Assembly: GCF_000238335.3 (NCBI RefSeq)
Contig: NZ_AHCB03000005.1
Location: 558,001 to 622,000 of the forward strand
Reading direction: 5' to 3'
Length of the DNA: 64,000 nucleotides
Source: Pseudoalteromonas marina
GTDB lineage: Bacteria > Pseudomonadota > Gammaproteobacteria > Enterobacterales > Alteromonadaceae
The notes under the pieces: model-generated
Told to the model about the DNA's origin: nothing
The model's input: the letters and a program-made list of their open reading frames with translations, nothing else
Database searches by the model: none
Position numbers and translations under genes: made by a program
Shown: positions 32,939-40,370 of the stretch, one piece after another
Numbering within the stretch: position 1 is the first letter of the stretch
Layout of the letters: the number at the start of each line of letters is the position of its first letter

Positions 32939-33742
32939 ATGGCACTTGAGTTTCCTCAAATCGATCCAATTATTTTTTCGATTGGACCACTGAGCGTACG
33001 TTGGTACGGATTGATGTATTTAATTGGTTTTGCATTTGCGATGTGGTTTGCAAATCGTCAAGCGGCAAAGCCTAATTCTGGCTGGACCAAAGAGCAGGTA
33101 AGTGATCTATTATTTTATGGCATGTTAGGGGTCATACTTGGTGGTCGTATTGGCTATGTATTGTTTTACCAATTTAGCTATTTTTTAGAAAACCCACTTT
33201 ACTTATTCCGCATCGATCAGGGCGGTATGTCGTTTCATGGTGGTACGCTGGGCGTAATTACAGCCGTTGCTATTTTTTCGTGGACACGTAAAAAATCACT
33301 GCTACAAGTTGGCGATTTTGTAGCGCCACTAGTGCCAGTGGGGTTATTAGCAGGGCGTATAGGTAACTTTATAAATGGTGAGTTATGGGGGCGTGTATCA
33401 GACGTACCTTGGGCTATGGTATTTCCAACCGGCGGGCCGCTTGCTCGCCACCCTTCGCAGTTATACGAAGCCTTTTTTGAAGGGCTCGTTTTATTCTTAA
33501 TTATGCTATGGTTTATTAAAAAGCCACGCCCTGCGGGCAGTGTTGGCGGTGTATTTTTATTAGGTTACGGTGTGTTTAGGTTTGGTATTGAATACTTCCG
33601 CCAACCAGACGCACAACTAGGCTTATTTGCCGACTTTATCTCTATGGGACAAATACTGTCACTGCCTATGATTATAGGTGGTTTAGGTTTATTAATTTGG
33701 GCTTATAAAAACCCGCAGCAAGTAACAGCAGCAAAGGCATAA
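32939..33742 (+). CDS. lgt: Prolipoprotein diacylglyceryl transferase Lgt
   Basis: Inner-membrane enzyme attaching diacylglycerol to the lipobox Cys of prolipoproteins. The Lgt signature is present (about residue 142): [17 protein letters not shown], with HGG at SFHGGTLGV and the YxR-type segment [13 protein letters not shown]. About seven transmembrane helices, 267 residues. It follows the TauE-type gene after 12 bases and thyA begins 7 bases later. It is relevant to the many lipoproteins encoded further on. Confidence 0.97.
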   Translation: MALEFPQIDPIIFSIGPLSVRWYGLMYLIGFAFAMWFANRQAAKPNSGWTKEQVSDLLFYGMLGVILGGRIGYVLFYQFSYFLENPLYLFRIDQGGMSFHGGTLGVITAVAIFSWTRKKSLLQVGDFVAPLVPVGLLAGRIGNFINGELWGRVSDVPWAMVFPTGGPLARHPSQLYEAFFEGLVLFLIMLWFIKKPRPAGSVGGVFLLGYGVFRFGIEYFRQPDAQLGLFADFISMGQILSLPMIIGGLGLLIWAYKNPQQVTAAKA

Positions 33743-33749
33743 TAAAAGC

Positions 33750-34601
33750 ATGAAACAATATTTAAAATTATGTCAGCGTATCGTTGACGAAGGTCAATGG
33801 GTAGAAAACAAACGCACAGGCACACGTTGCTTAACCGTTATAAACGCCGATTTAGAATATGATGTAGCAAACAATCAGTTCCCGATGATCACAACGCGTA
33901 AAAGTTACTATAAAGCGGCCATTGCAGAGTTACTTGGCTATTTACGAGGCTACGATAGCGCAGAACAATTTCGTGAAATTGGCTGTAAAACATGGGATGC
34001 TAATGCCAACGATAACCAAGCATGGCTTAACAACCCAAATCGTAAAGGCGAAGACGATATGGGGCGGGTTTACGGCGTCCAAGGGCGCGGCTGGCAACGC
34101 CCTGATGGCTCAACACTCGATCAGCTAGCTAAAGTAATTAACAATTTAAAAAATGGCATTGATGATCGTGGTGAAATAATCACGTTTTATAACCCAGGTG
34201 AATTTGAACTAGGTTGTTTAAGACCTTGCATGCACACGCATACGTTTTCACTACTAGGTGACACGCTTTACTTAACATCTTATCAGCGCAGCTGCGATGT
34301 GCCGTTGGGGCTAAATTTCAATCAAATTCAATGTTTTGTATTGCTTGCATTGGTCGCCCAGATTACCGGCCATAAACCGGGCAAGGCGTACCATAAAATA
34401 GCTAACGCTCATATTTACGAAAATCAGCTCGAATTAATGCGCGACGTTCAGCTCAAGCGCGAACCATTTGAATCGCCTACACTTACAATTAATCCAAATA
34501 TAAAGTCACTTGAAGACATAGAAACATGGGTTACCCGAGATGATTTTGAAGTAACAGGCTATCAATGCCATGACGCAATTCAATATCCATTTTCAGTATA
34601 A
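33750..34601 (+). CDS. thyA: Thymidylate synthase ThyA
   Basis: Methylates dUMP to dTMP using methylene-tetrahydrofolate. The nucleophile Cys lies in [14 protein letters not shown], and the substrate-binding [16 protein letters not shown] and the C-terminal [13 protein letters not shown] region are present. 283 residues, about 19 longer than E. coli ThyA; the extra residues fall around [19 protein letters not shown], an insertion common in marine relatives. Coupled with lgt as in E. coli. Confidence 0.95.
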   Translation: MKQYLKLCQRIVDEGQWVENKRTGTRCLTVINADLEYDVANNQFPMITTRKSYYKAAIAELLGYLRGYDSAEQFREIGCKTWDANANDNQAWLNNPNRKGEDDMGRVYGVQGRGWQRPDGSTLDQLAKVINNLKNGIDDRGEIITFYNPGEFELGCLRPCMHTHTFSLLGDTLYLTSYQRSCDVPLGLNFNQIQCFVLLALVAQITGHKPGKAYHKIANAHIYENQLELMRDVQLKREPFESPTLTINPNIKSLEDIETWVTRDDFEVTGYQCHDAIQYPFSV

Positions 34602-34622
34602 CAACCGATTAAGGAAAACAAC

Positions 34623-35501
34623 ATGAAAGCAGTGATCCCAGTAGCGGGACTTGGTACGCGCATGCTACCAGCCACAAAAGCAATCCCTAAAGAGATGCTT
34701 CCTGTCGTAGACCGACCTTTAATACAATACGTAGTAAACGAAGCGGTTGCTGCAGGTATAAAAGAAATAGTACTTGTCACCCACTCAAGTAAAAACTCTA
34801 TCGAAAACCATTTTGATACCAGCTTTGAGTTAGAAGCAACGCTTGAAAAGCGTGTTAAGCGGCAATTGCTTGCCGAAGTGCAAGCTATATGTCCTAAAGA
34901 CGTAACAATAATTCACGTTCGCCAAGGCGAAGCAAAAGGGCTAGGCCACGCTATTAATTGCGCCGCGCCAATTATTGGTAACGAACCGTTTGTCGTTATT
35001 TTACCCGATGTGATTATAGACGACGTTGAGAGCGATCTTAAAAAAGACAACCTTGCAGAGATGATCGCTCACTTTGAACAAACTAAGCACAGCCAAATTA
35101 TGGTAGAGCCTGTACCAATGCAGGAAGTCGATAAGTTTGGTGTGGTGGACTTAGGTGGCACCGAAATAGCACAGGGTGAAAGCTCACCAATTGTTAGCAT
35201 GGTAGAAAAACCACCGGTTGACGAGGCACCTTCAAACCTAGCCGTAGTTGGGCGCTACGTGTTAAGTGAAAACATTTGGCCACTACTTGCAAAAACGCCG
35301 CAAGGTGCTGGCGATGAAATTCAGCTGACCGATGCTATCGCTATGCTGATGCAAAGCGAAAAAGTAGATGCTTACGCAATGAAAGGCCGAAGCCACGATT
35401 GTGGTAGTAAAATTGGTTATTTAAAAGCAACTATTGAGTTTGCACTTCGTCGTGACGAATTTGCAGGTGAGTTAAAAACGTTTATTAAAACACTGATATA
35501 A
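34623..35501 (+). CDS. galU: UTP-glucose-1-phosphate uridylyltransferase GalU
   Basis: Makes UDP-glucose for polysaccharide and lipopolysaccharide synthesis. The nucleotidyltransferase signature [21 protein letters not shown] opens the protein; [25 protein letters not shown] and the late [15 protein letters not shown] are typical GalU motifs. 292 residues. Last gene before a strong terminator. Confidence 0.96.
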   Translation: MKAVIPVAGLGTRMLPATKAIPKEMLPVVDRPLIQYVVNEAVAAGIKEIVLVTHSSKNSIENHFDTSFELEATLEKRVKRQLLAEVQAICPKDVTIIHVRQGEAKGLGHAINCAAPIIGNEPFVVILPDVIIDDVESDLKKDNLAEMIAHFEQTKHSQIMVEPVPMQEVDKFGVVDLGGTEIAQGESSPIVSMVEKPPVDEAPSNLAVVGRYVLSENIWPLLAKTPQGAGDEIQLTDAIAMLMQSEKVDAYAMKGRSHDCGSKIGYLKATIEFALRRDEFAGELKTFIKTLI

Positions 35502-35520
35502 CCGTTTACATTTAATCAGC

Positions 35521-35549
35521 AAAAAGCGCCTAATTAGGCGCTTTTTTTA
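35521..35549 (+). terminator. Terminator after galU
   Basis: Perfect inverted repeat AAAAAGCGCCT-AATT-AGGCGCTTTTT with further T residues, 20 bases after galU. Confidence 0.9.
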
Positions 35550-35678
35550 TTGTTTTTTGCATAACTTGTTTTTTTAATGTAAAAATTAGAATAGTTTTGA
35601 TTACTTTACAGACATAATGTAATTTATGTTGTAATGTTTATTTTAAGTGGCATTAAAATTGTATTGAAAAGTGTCCTC

Positions 35679-35741
35679 ATGGAGGAGTCAAAAAAACATA
35701 AGCCTATTGAATTAAATACGTTTATGTACATAAAGGGCTAG
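35679..35741 (+). other. Possible leader peptide, 20 codons
   Basis: In the 339-bp gap between galU and the first SPOR lipoprotein an ATG at 35679 opens a 20-codon frame (MEESKKHKPIELNTFMYIKG) ending TAG at 35741. A strong ribosome-binding-like GGAGGAG lies at 35681-35687, inside the frame and with no start codon at normal distance after it, which is odd. Coding status unproven. Confidence 0.2.
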
Positions 35742-35744
35742 GGT

Positions 35745-35783
35745 ATGGCTCGAAAACTTAAAGTAAGGTTAAACGCTTTCTAA
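35745..35783 (+). other. Possible leader peptide, 12 codons
   Basis: ATG at 35745 to TAA at 35783 encodes MARKLKVRLNAF, with AAAGGG seven bases upstream of the ATG. It is basic and ends 15 bases before a hairpin (35798-35827) located just in front of the SPOR-lipoprotein ribosome site. Arrangement is leader-peptide-like; no proof of translation. Confidence 0.3.
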
Positions 35784-35797
35784 AGAGGATGTTTAAC

Positions 35798-35827
35798 TGA
35801 AATGTAAGTGTGATTACACTGCTTTCA
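35798..35827 (+). promoter_or_regulatory. Hairpin next to ribosome site of first SPOR lipoprotein
   Basis: Stem-loop TGAAA-TGTA-AGTGT-GATT-ACACT-GC-TTTCA. Its 3' arm touches the AGGA (35827-35830) that serves the ATG at 35841, so folding could limit translation. There is no T tract, so it is not a simple terminator. Confidence 0.4.
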
Positions 35828-35840
35828 GGACAGCGAATAA

Positions 35841-36530
35841 ATGTTAATAAATAATAAAAACATAACAGGATTACTTTTAAGCCTGCTGATACTGCTATTT
35901 GGTACAGCATGCTCCATTACGCCTGAAGCTAAATTAGTGCAAGCACCTGAAACACAAACTAATTCGCCTGAGTATGTACCTATTACAGCATTAGAGCTGG
36001 CTCAGTTAAAAGATGCAGCATTGCAATGGCAGCAAGCCAGAGCGGGTATAGAGCGTATTTTAAAGTTAGAAAAAGAAATAACATACCTTGTTAATCACAT
36101 AGATATTATTAACAGTAAGGCAATAGCCCAATCTAATCAGCCTACAAATAGCTCGTACAGCACGCGCACAATTCACAATCAGCAAGCTGCTCGTTCGCGT
36201 AGCCAAAGCGTTAATCAATACAGAAATAAAAAGCAGACAGTTAAACTTAATACACCTAGACATATTTTTGCTCTACAAGTGGCATCGGTTGACTCAGAAA
36301 AAGACATCGCAAAAGCGTGGAAAGAGCTAAACACCAAAGCAGCCCCCTTATTCAGAAAAAAAATACTTACCAATGTTGAAACCGCAAAAATTAACAAAAA
36401 AACGTTTTACAGGCTTAAGTTAGGTTCGTACCAAAATCTAAAAAATGCCAAAGCAGACTGCGAAGTATTTAAAGTGTATAAGCTTGACTGCATAGTGAGT
36501 AACTACACAGATAAACCCGTAAAGCTGTAG
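35841..36530 (+). CDS. SPOR-domain lipoprotein (first of a pair)
   Basis: Predicted lipoprotein of 229 residues: hydrophobic signal (NITGLLLSLLILLFGTACS) with lipobox FGTAC, then a linker beginning SITPEAKL. A helical segment (LAQLKDAALQWQQARAGIERILKLEKEI) may form a coiled coil. The C-terminal 80 residues form a SPOR-like repeat: FALQVASVDSEKDIAKAWKEL, then TFYRLKLGSYQNLKNAKADCEVF and DCIVSNYT. SPOR domains usually bind denuded peptidoglycan. It is paralogous to the next gene over its whole length (same helix plus SPOR plan, shared TFYRLKLG). Adjacent FlgO-family genes suggest an envelope or flagellar basal-body role, by inference. Confidence 0.8.
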   Translation: MLINNKNITGLLLSLLILLFGTACSITPEAKLVQAPETQTNSPEYVPITALELAQLKDAALQWQQARAGIERILKLEKEITYLVNHIDIINSKAIAQSNQPTNSSYSTRTIHNQQAARSRSQSVNQYRNKKQTVKLNTPRHIFALQVASVDSEKDIAKAWKELNTKAAPLFRKKILTNVETAKINKKTFYRLKLGSYQNLKNAKADCEVFKVYKLDCIVSNYTDKPVKL

Positions 36531-36607
36531 TTAAAATAGAAACTTGCTAAAATTTTTTTTATCCATAAAATACCTGACCATAATCAAAAGGGTGGTAGGT
36601 AAAAAGT

Positions 36608-37207
36608 ATGGTTATTAAAAAGGAATTTATAAACACTTTATTTTGTATTGGGGTTTTGCTCGTTATAGCAGGGTGTACTTCATCTAAAAAAGCGCCACCG
36701 AGTTCAACAACACCAAACACTGTCCTTATTTCAAGCGAGGATTTGAAAGCGCTCAAACAGTCTGCAAATGAGTGGAAAACAGTTGAGCCTAAAGTTAACG
36801 ATCTGCTTGAGCTAGAAGGGCAGCTATCAAAGCTGACTACTCGTTTAAAAGCCATTGACGAAACCAATACGGCTGGAACAAAAAACGCTCAAACAACCAC
36901 TCCAACAGAAAGTATTTTAAAAAGCGACCAAGCATTTTTCGCTATTCAAGTAGCAGCATTTAACAGTAAAACTAAATTAAACACGGCACTGGCTAATTTA
37001 AAACGTAAAGTACCGACGTTTTTTGATACTAATTTAGCTGTTAATGTTGAAACTAAAGTAATAAAAACCAATACGTTTTATCGTTTAAAGTTAGGCGCAT
37101 ATAAAACAAATAAACAAGCAACAACCGCTTGCGAAGCTTTAAAACAGCAAAAAATTAATTGTTTTGTTACCTATTATACGCAGGAAAAACCACAACCAAC
37201 CCTCTAG
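36608..37207 (+). CDS. SPOR-domain lipoprotein (second of a pair)
   Basis: Predicted lipoprotein of 199 residues; signal IGVLLVIAGCTSS with lipobox VIAGC. The same plan as the upstream gene: helical region (DLKALKQSANEWKTVEPKVNDLLELEGQLSKL) and C-terminal SPOR-like domain (FFAIQVAAFNSKTKLNTALANL, TFYRLKLGAYKTNKQATTACEAL, NCFVTYYT). It lies 77 bases after its paralogue; no terminator is seen between them, so co-transcription is likely. The conserved Cys pair (one in TACEAL, one in NCFV) is shared by both paralogues and may form a disulfide. Specific role unknown. Confidence 0.8.
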   Translation: MVIKKEFINTLFCIGVLLVIAGCTSSKKAPPSSTTPNTVLISSEDLKALKQSANEWKTVEPKVNDLLELEGQLSKLTTRLKAIDETNTAGTKNAQTTTPTESILKSDQAFFAIQVAAFNSKTKLNTALANLKRKVPTFFDTNLAVNVETKVIKTNTFYRLKLGAYKTNKQATTACEALKQQKINCFVTYYTQEKPQPTL

Positions 37208-37221
37208 GCATAATAATTGCT
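37206..37221 (+). promoter_or_regulatory. Sigma-54 promoter of the FlgO-like triplet
   Basis: AGGCATAATAATTGCT: GG at 37207-37208, ten bases, GC at 37219-37220, close to the consensus TGGCACG-N4-TTGCT. It lies about 35 bases upstream of the ATG at 37256. It starts at the very end of the second SPOR gene. Confidence 0.7.
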
Positions 37222-37255
37222 TAGTCTCTTGTATGATCACAAGAGGATGGCAACT

Positions 37256-37849
37256 ATGCGCCTTTTACTACCCTTATTATTAATTAACTTGGCCGCGTGC
37301 AGTTTAATTCCTGAACCCGAGCCAAGTATAAGCACATATGCCCCAAAAGCAGCGATGGCACCTTATACAGTAAGTGACTATGTACACAACTTAACTGTGC
37401 AATTAAGTCATTTAAAAGGTCCATTAAGCAACAATACTCGCATAGGTGTGAGTAGTTTTTACTTTGCAGATGCGCTCGACACTAAGCTAATGACGCAGCA
37501 AGCGTCGGGCTTAAGCCAACAAATACAAGAAAGTATATTAACCAAAATGACGCAAATGGGTTATCACACGGTCGAATATCGCTTAGCAAATAACCTACAC
37601 TTATCTCATAATGCCGACAGCGCGCTGACCCGTAATTTAGAACAGTTACGAGAGCGCCAAAATATTGACCTTATAATCACCGGCACCGTGACACGTCAAC
37701 AGCATGCATACATTGTAAATGCGCGGATGGTAAACATTAGCAATAAGCAAGTTTTATCTGCTGGCAGTACCGAGATCCCAATCAATGTAATGTGGGGAAA
37801 TGAAAAAATTCAGCAGCGCGATGGCTCACTCTATCGCAGTGAATATTAA
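37256..37849 (+). CDS. FlgO-family outer-membrane lipoprotein, copy 1
   Basis: 197-residue lipoprotein: signal MRLLLPLLLINLAACS with lipobox LAAC. Then the FlgO-type domain: VSDYVHNLTVQLSHL, IGVSSFYFADAL, LSQQIQESILTKMTQMGYHTVEYRLAN, a segment around LTRNLEQLRERQNIDLIITGTV, and YIVNARMVNISNKQVLSAG. In Vibrio cholerae FlgO is an outer-membrane lipoprotein needed for full motility, with FlgP and FlgT. The frame is open to 37217, but the ATG at 37256 has AAGAGG nine bases upstream and leads straight into the signal peptide, and the sigma-54 site at 37206-37221 excludes an earlier start. It is the most divergent of three tandem copies. Confidence 0.8.
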   Translation: MRLLLPLLLINLAACSLIPEPEPSISTYAPKAAMAPYTVSDYVHNLTVQLSHLKGPLSNNTRIGVSSFYFADALDTKLMTQQASGLSQQIQESILTKMTQMGYHTVEYRLANNLHLSHNADSALTRNLEQLRERQNIDLIITGTVTRQQHAYIVNARMVNISNKQVLSAGSTEIPINVMWGNEKIQQRDGSLYRSEY

Positions 37850-37862
37850 CGAGGAGTACACA

Positions 37863-38555
37863 ATGAGAAACTTATTAATCACGCTATGTTTGCCACTAGG
37901 TTTTGGTTGTTCACAGATTATGAACACCCCTAGCGCCGACCCAGCTGTTGAGCAAAGTAACCAAGGAGCGCAACTGGCAACAAGCCAACGCAAAGTGAGT
38001 GCTCCAGTTAATCACGATAACATGTTTCAGTCGGGATTAGCTCAGCAAACTAACTACACAAAATCGACGCCGCCAATGCATAAAAACATAAACCACTATG
38101 TGCGCGGAATAATGCAAGACATGGTCGAAAACTTACAATACGTAAATGATAAAACACCACTAGCGGTATCAAGTTTTGTATTTTTAGACGACGATTACAG
38201 TAATGGTAGCTTATTAGGAAATCAAATTGCTGAAAGCTTTATGCATGAGCTCCACAATTTTGGTGTACCGGTCATTGATTTTAAAACCACCGATTATGTG
38301 CGTGTAACACAAACCGGCGACTTTGTTTTTAGCCGAGACTATCTTGAATTAGACCCAGAGCAAAACTTTCAATACGTACTGGCAGGCACGCTAGTAAGTC
38401 ACCAAGGCGGAGTTTTAGTCAATGCACGAATTGTTGGCTTAACAAGTAAAGCGGTTGTTGGCTCGGCGCAAGGGTTTTTACCGCAATCAGTTATTGATGC
38501 GTTAAATGGTAACTACCGTACCGATGGTATTATGCTAAAACAAGCGAGTGAGTGA
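37863..38555 (+). CDS. FlgO-family outer-membrane lipoprotein, copy 2
   Basis: 230-residue lipoprotein: signal MRNLLITLCLPLGFGCSQ with lipobox FGC. The FlgO-type core is clear: INHYVRGIMQDMVENLQYV, PLAVSSFVFLDDDY, LLGNQIAESFMHELHNFGVPVIDFK, then TGDFVFSRDYLEL, YVLAGTLVSHQGGVLVNARIVGL. The start at 37863 has GAGGAG at the right distance; an upstream in-frame extension to 37800 lies inside copy 1. It follows copy 1 after 13 bases. Confidence 0.85.
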   Translation: MRNLLITLCLPLGFGCSQIMNTPSADPAVEQSNQGAQLATSQRKVSAPVNHDNMFQSGLAQQTNYTKSTPPMHKNINHYVRGIMQDMVENLQYVNDKTPLAVSSFVFLDDDYSNGSLLGNQIAESFMHELHNFGVPVIDFKTTDYVRVTQTGDFVFSRDYLELDPEQNFQYVLAGTLVSHQGGVLVNARIVGLTSKAVVGSAQGFLPQSVIDALNGNYRTDGIMLKQASE

Positions 38556-38562
38556 GGTGAGT

Positions 38563-39255
38563 ATGCGCTTTACACTAAACACCAATTTACGGACATTATC
38601 ACTAGCTGGGTTAGTCGTTGCTCTATCTGGTTGCTCGCTAATGCATCACCATGAGCATGATTCAAATTCGCACACAGCAACGCAAGCAAGTACCAGCTAT
38701 GTATTAAATGGCAGTTACGATACTCAAACACACAACCAAACTGTGCAACCAAACAATGATTACGATGCGTCAAAACCCTTTAAGCCAGTAAAGCATCATA
38801 AAACGCTCGTTAATTACGTAGAACAAATGGCTTTAGACTTAGTTGACACGCTAGAGTACGACACAGAAGCCGATACACAGGTTAATATTGCTGTTAGTAC
38901 ATTGGTAAACTTTGACTCGTCACTCAATAAAAGTAATCAGTTAGGTAACCAAATATCTGAAACACTAATCCATCAATTACAAAAGTTTGGTTACAGTGTG
39001 GTTGATTTTAAAACCACCAGCACAATAGACGTAAACAGACGCGGTGATTTTGTGTTTTCACGAAATATCAAAAAGCTGAGTGAAGATCATATGGCAAGTC
39101 ATATACTCGCGGGCACCTTAATCTACAGGCAAAACGGTATTGTAATTAATACACGCATTATAAATGTTAACACCAAGCAAATAGTGGCTAGCAGCCGAGA
39201 GTTTATACCGCAATACGTACTAAGCAAAGAAGATATATATTTATCAAGTAATTAA
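38563..39255 (+). CDS. FlgO-family outer-membrane lipoprotein, copy 3
   Basis: 230-residue lipoprotein: signal RTLSLAGLVVALSGCSLM with lipobox LSGC, then a His-rich stretch (MHHHEHDSNSH) just after the Cys. FlgO-type core: LVNYVEQMALDLVDTLEYD, VNIAVSTLVNFDSS, QLGNQISETLIHQLQKFGYSVVDFKTT, RRGDFVFSRNIKKL, HILAGTLIYRQNGIVINTRIINV. Most similar to copy 2 (VDFKTT and GDFVFSR shared). Start at 38563, 7 bases after copy 2 stops, with a GAGG-type ribosome site. Last gene of the unit. Confidence 0.85.
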   Translation: MRFTLNTNLRTLSLAGLVVALSGCSLMHHHEHDSNSHTATQASTSYVLNGSYDTQTHNQTVQPNNDYDASKPFKPVKHHKTLVNYVEQMALDLVDTLEYDTEADTQVNIAVSTLVNFDSSLNKSNQLGNQISETLIHQLQKFGYSVVDFKTTSTIDVNRRGDFVFSRNIKKLSEDHMASHILAGTLIYRQNGIVINTRIINVNTKQIVASSREFIPQYVLSKEDIYLSSN

Positions 39256-39279
39256 CTAAAATTCCACTTGATTTAAAAC

Positions 39280-39309
39280 TTGATATTAAAAATCAGATGC
39301 CGTTATAAT
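39280..39309 (+). promoter_or_regulatory. Sigma-70 promoter of tRNA-Arg
   Basis: TTGATA at 39280-39285 and TATAAT at 39304-39309, spacing 18 bases; the predicted start is about 15 bases upstream of the tRNA. Confidence 0.7.
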
Positions 39310-39330
39310 TTAGCTCTAGCACATCGCTGT

Positions 39331-39405
39331 GGCCTCTTAGTTAAATGGATATAACGGCCCCCTCCTAAGGGGCAGTTGCAGGTTCGATTCCTGCAGGGGC
39401 TACCA
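39331..39405 (+). tRNA. tRNA-Arg (anticodon CCU)
   Basis: Complete cloverleaf, CCA encoded. Acceptor GGCCTCT pairs with AGGGGCT (G1 opposite U72 is a wobble), D-arm GTTAAATGGATATAAC, anticodon stem GCCCC / GGGGC with loop CTCCTAA (anticodon CCT), T-arm GCAGG-TTCGATT-CCTGC. Almost identical to E. coli argW. Reads AGG codons. The 3' half of this tRNA is a frequent integration site for genomic islands; no second copy of the 3' end was found in the window. Confidence 0.96.
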
Positions 39406-39542
39406 ATAAAATCAATGAGTTACGTTTTTCCACTTCTTCTCTTTAATTTCTGTGTAGTACATATGTAGCATCGTAAATTGAAATATAAAGAATTTAGCGC
39501 TGTCCTTTTATTAAAATAGCCAAATTACATTCAGGCTGCTTT

Positions 39543-39559
39543 GTGCCATTAGCAGACAT
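39543..39559 (+). repeat. Intergenic repeat copy 1
   Basis: GTGCCATTAGCAGACAT; matches copy 2 at 40172-40188 in 16 of 17 bases, same orientation. Here the preceding CTGCT and following AGCAG can form a small hairpin. Confidence 0.6.
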
Positions 39560-39602
39560 CGACTTTAATGTCTTAAGTCAAGATTTGAACCCATTCACTT
39601 AT

Positions 39603-39658
39603 AACCTGTGTTGGCCGCTCTTGCCAACATCCGGTTGATAGATTTGTTATGAGCTGAT
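39603..39658 (-). repeat. Imperfect inverted repeat (attC-like hairpin)
   Basis: On the minus strand: outer CTCATAAC ... GTTATAAG, inner GTTGGC-AAGAGCG-GCCAAC, about 56 bases, starting just after the stop codon of the small ORF at 39667. Outer boxes with AAC/GTT and an inner imperfect stem recall an integron attC site of minimal length, but the right box does not match GTTRRRY exactly. Low confidence. Confidence 0.3.
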
Positions 39659-39666
39659 TTCAAACC

Positions 39667-39867
39667 TTAGTCCTTTCCATTTGATTCTTTCAGTTGCTCT
39701 TTAGCACTGGAAAAACCATCGTTAAAACCTTTAGAGAATGGCTCTACCGCGGTCGCAATTACCAAACACATAGCGCCTAGAAGCATAGTGTTTCGTTTGT
39801 TTTTTACATACCCATAGATAGTTAGAAAAACAAACAATATTGAAAATACTAGCTGCAAATAAAACAC
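39667..39867 (-). CDS. Small hypothetical membrane protein
   Basis: 66 codons from a GTG at 39867 with AAAGGA eight bases upstream. Two hydrophobic segments (FYLQLVFSILFVFLTIYGYV and MLLGAMCLVIATAV) separated by a Lys/Asn/Arg loop, then a charged tail ending in NGKD. I do not recognise it. It lies in the poorly coding region after tRNA-Arg with the inverted repeat at its 3' end, a cassette-like layout. It might be a real accessory gene or a chance frame; the ribosome site and membrane pattern favour real. Confidence 0.4.
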   Translation of the reverse strand: MFYLQLVFSILFVFLTIYGYVKNKRNTMLLGAMCLVIATAVEPFSKGFNDGFSSAKEQLKESNGKD

Positions 39868-40171
39868 TTAAAATTCCTTTTATTTAAAATTAACACGACG
39901 ACTAAAGCTCATAACAATTTAATAGTGCGCTCGTCGCGCATATTTCTGCCGACGCTACGCTCATTTTTCTACATTATATAGTTTTAACAAATTACCTAAG
40001 GTATTACTATCGCAAAGTTTTCTAAAGTTTTTAGGTAAAGTTAAATTAACCAATATGCGCGCAGCGCTTACTTTCATGAATATATGCGCAGAGCAGTTTA
40101 ACAAATCAATTAACTACAATATTTAGCCAATCTCAATGACTGGTTATCGCTCCAAGCCGAACTTCCTCAAA

Positions 40172-40188
40172 GTGCCATGAGCAGACAT
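40172..40188 (+). repeat. Intergenic repeat copy 2
   Basis: GTGCCATGAGCAGACAT; second copy of the element at 39543-39559, about 630 bases apart. Confidence 0.6.
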
Positions 40189-40310
40189 TAAAACTTTTGA
40201 CTGATTACTTCTCTCTCAAACTTGCCCTTAAAAACCTAAGATATCAACAACTATTGAGTTGAAGCATTAGCAAAACAGTTTTTTATAGCTAAAAGTTTAT
40301 AACTACACAT

Positions 40311-40346
40311 AAAAAAGCGAGTAAATGAAAATTTACTCGCTTTTTT
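40311..40346 (-). terminator. Terminator after the DHH phosphoesterase gene
   Basis: Perfect 16-bp stem AAAAAAGCGAGTAAAT / ATTTACTCGCTTTTTT with loop GAAA, located 25 bases after the stop codon of the reverse gene. Confidence 0.9.
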
Positions 40347-40370
40347 ATTTTGATATTTAATCGTTAGTAA

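Larger units (their letters stand above)
39406..40310. other. Poorly coding region downstream of tRNA-Arg
   Basis: About 0.9 kb without a convincing long gene. It holds two copies of a 17-base repeat (39543 and 40172), an imperfect hairpin at 39603-39658, a GC-rich hairpin around 39930-39950 (TGCGC-TCGTC-GCGCA), and one small membrane ORF on the minus strand (39667-39867). Base composition is low in GC and frames are short. It looks like decayed or cassette-type accessory DNA, but nothing proves mobility. Confidence 0.5.

Noticed and set aside
35736..35751. GG-N10-GC match (GGGCTAGGGTATGGCT) upstream of the SPOR genes
   Set aside because: The -24 lacks T before GG and the -12 reads TGGC rather than TTGC; it is also over 90 bases from the gene. 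Treated as chance.
35550..35840. c-di-GMP or other known riboswitch in the leader
   Set aside because: The conserved GEMM core sequences are not present and the only stable stem is the hairpin at 35798-35827.
39331..39405. Possible island attachment duplication of the tRNA-Arg 3' end
   Set aside because: I looked for a second copy of the T-arm/acceptor sequence in the window and saw none; no integrase is present.
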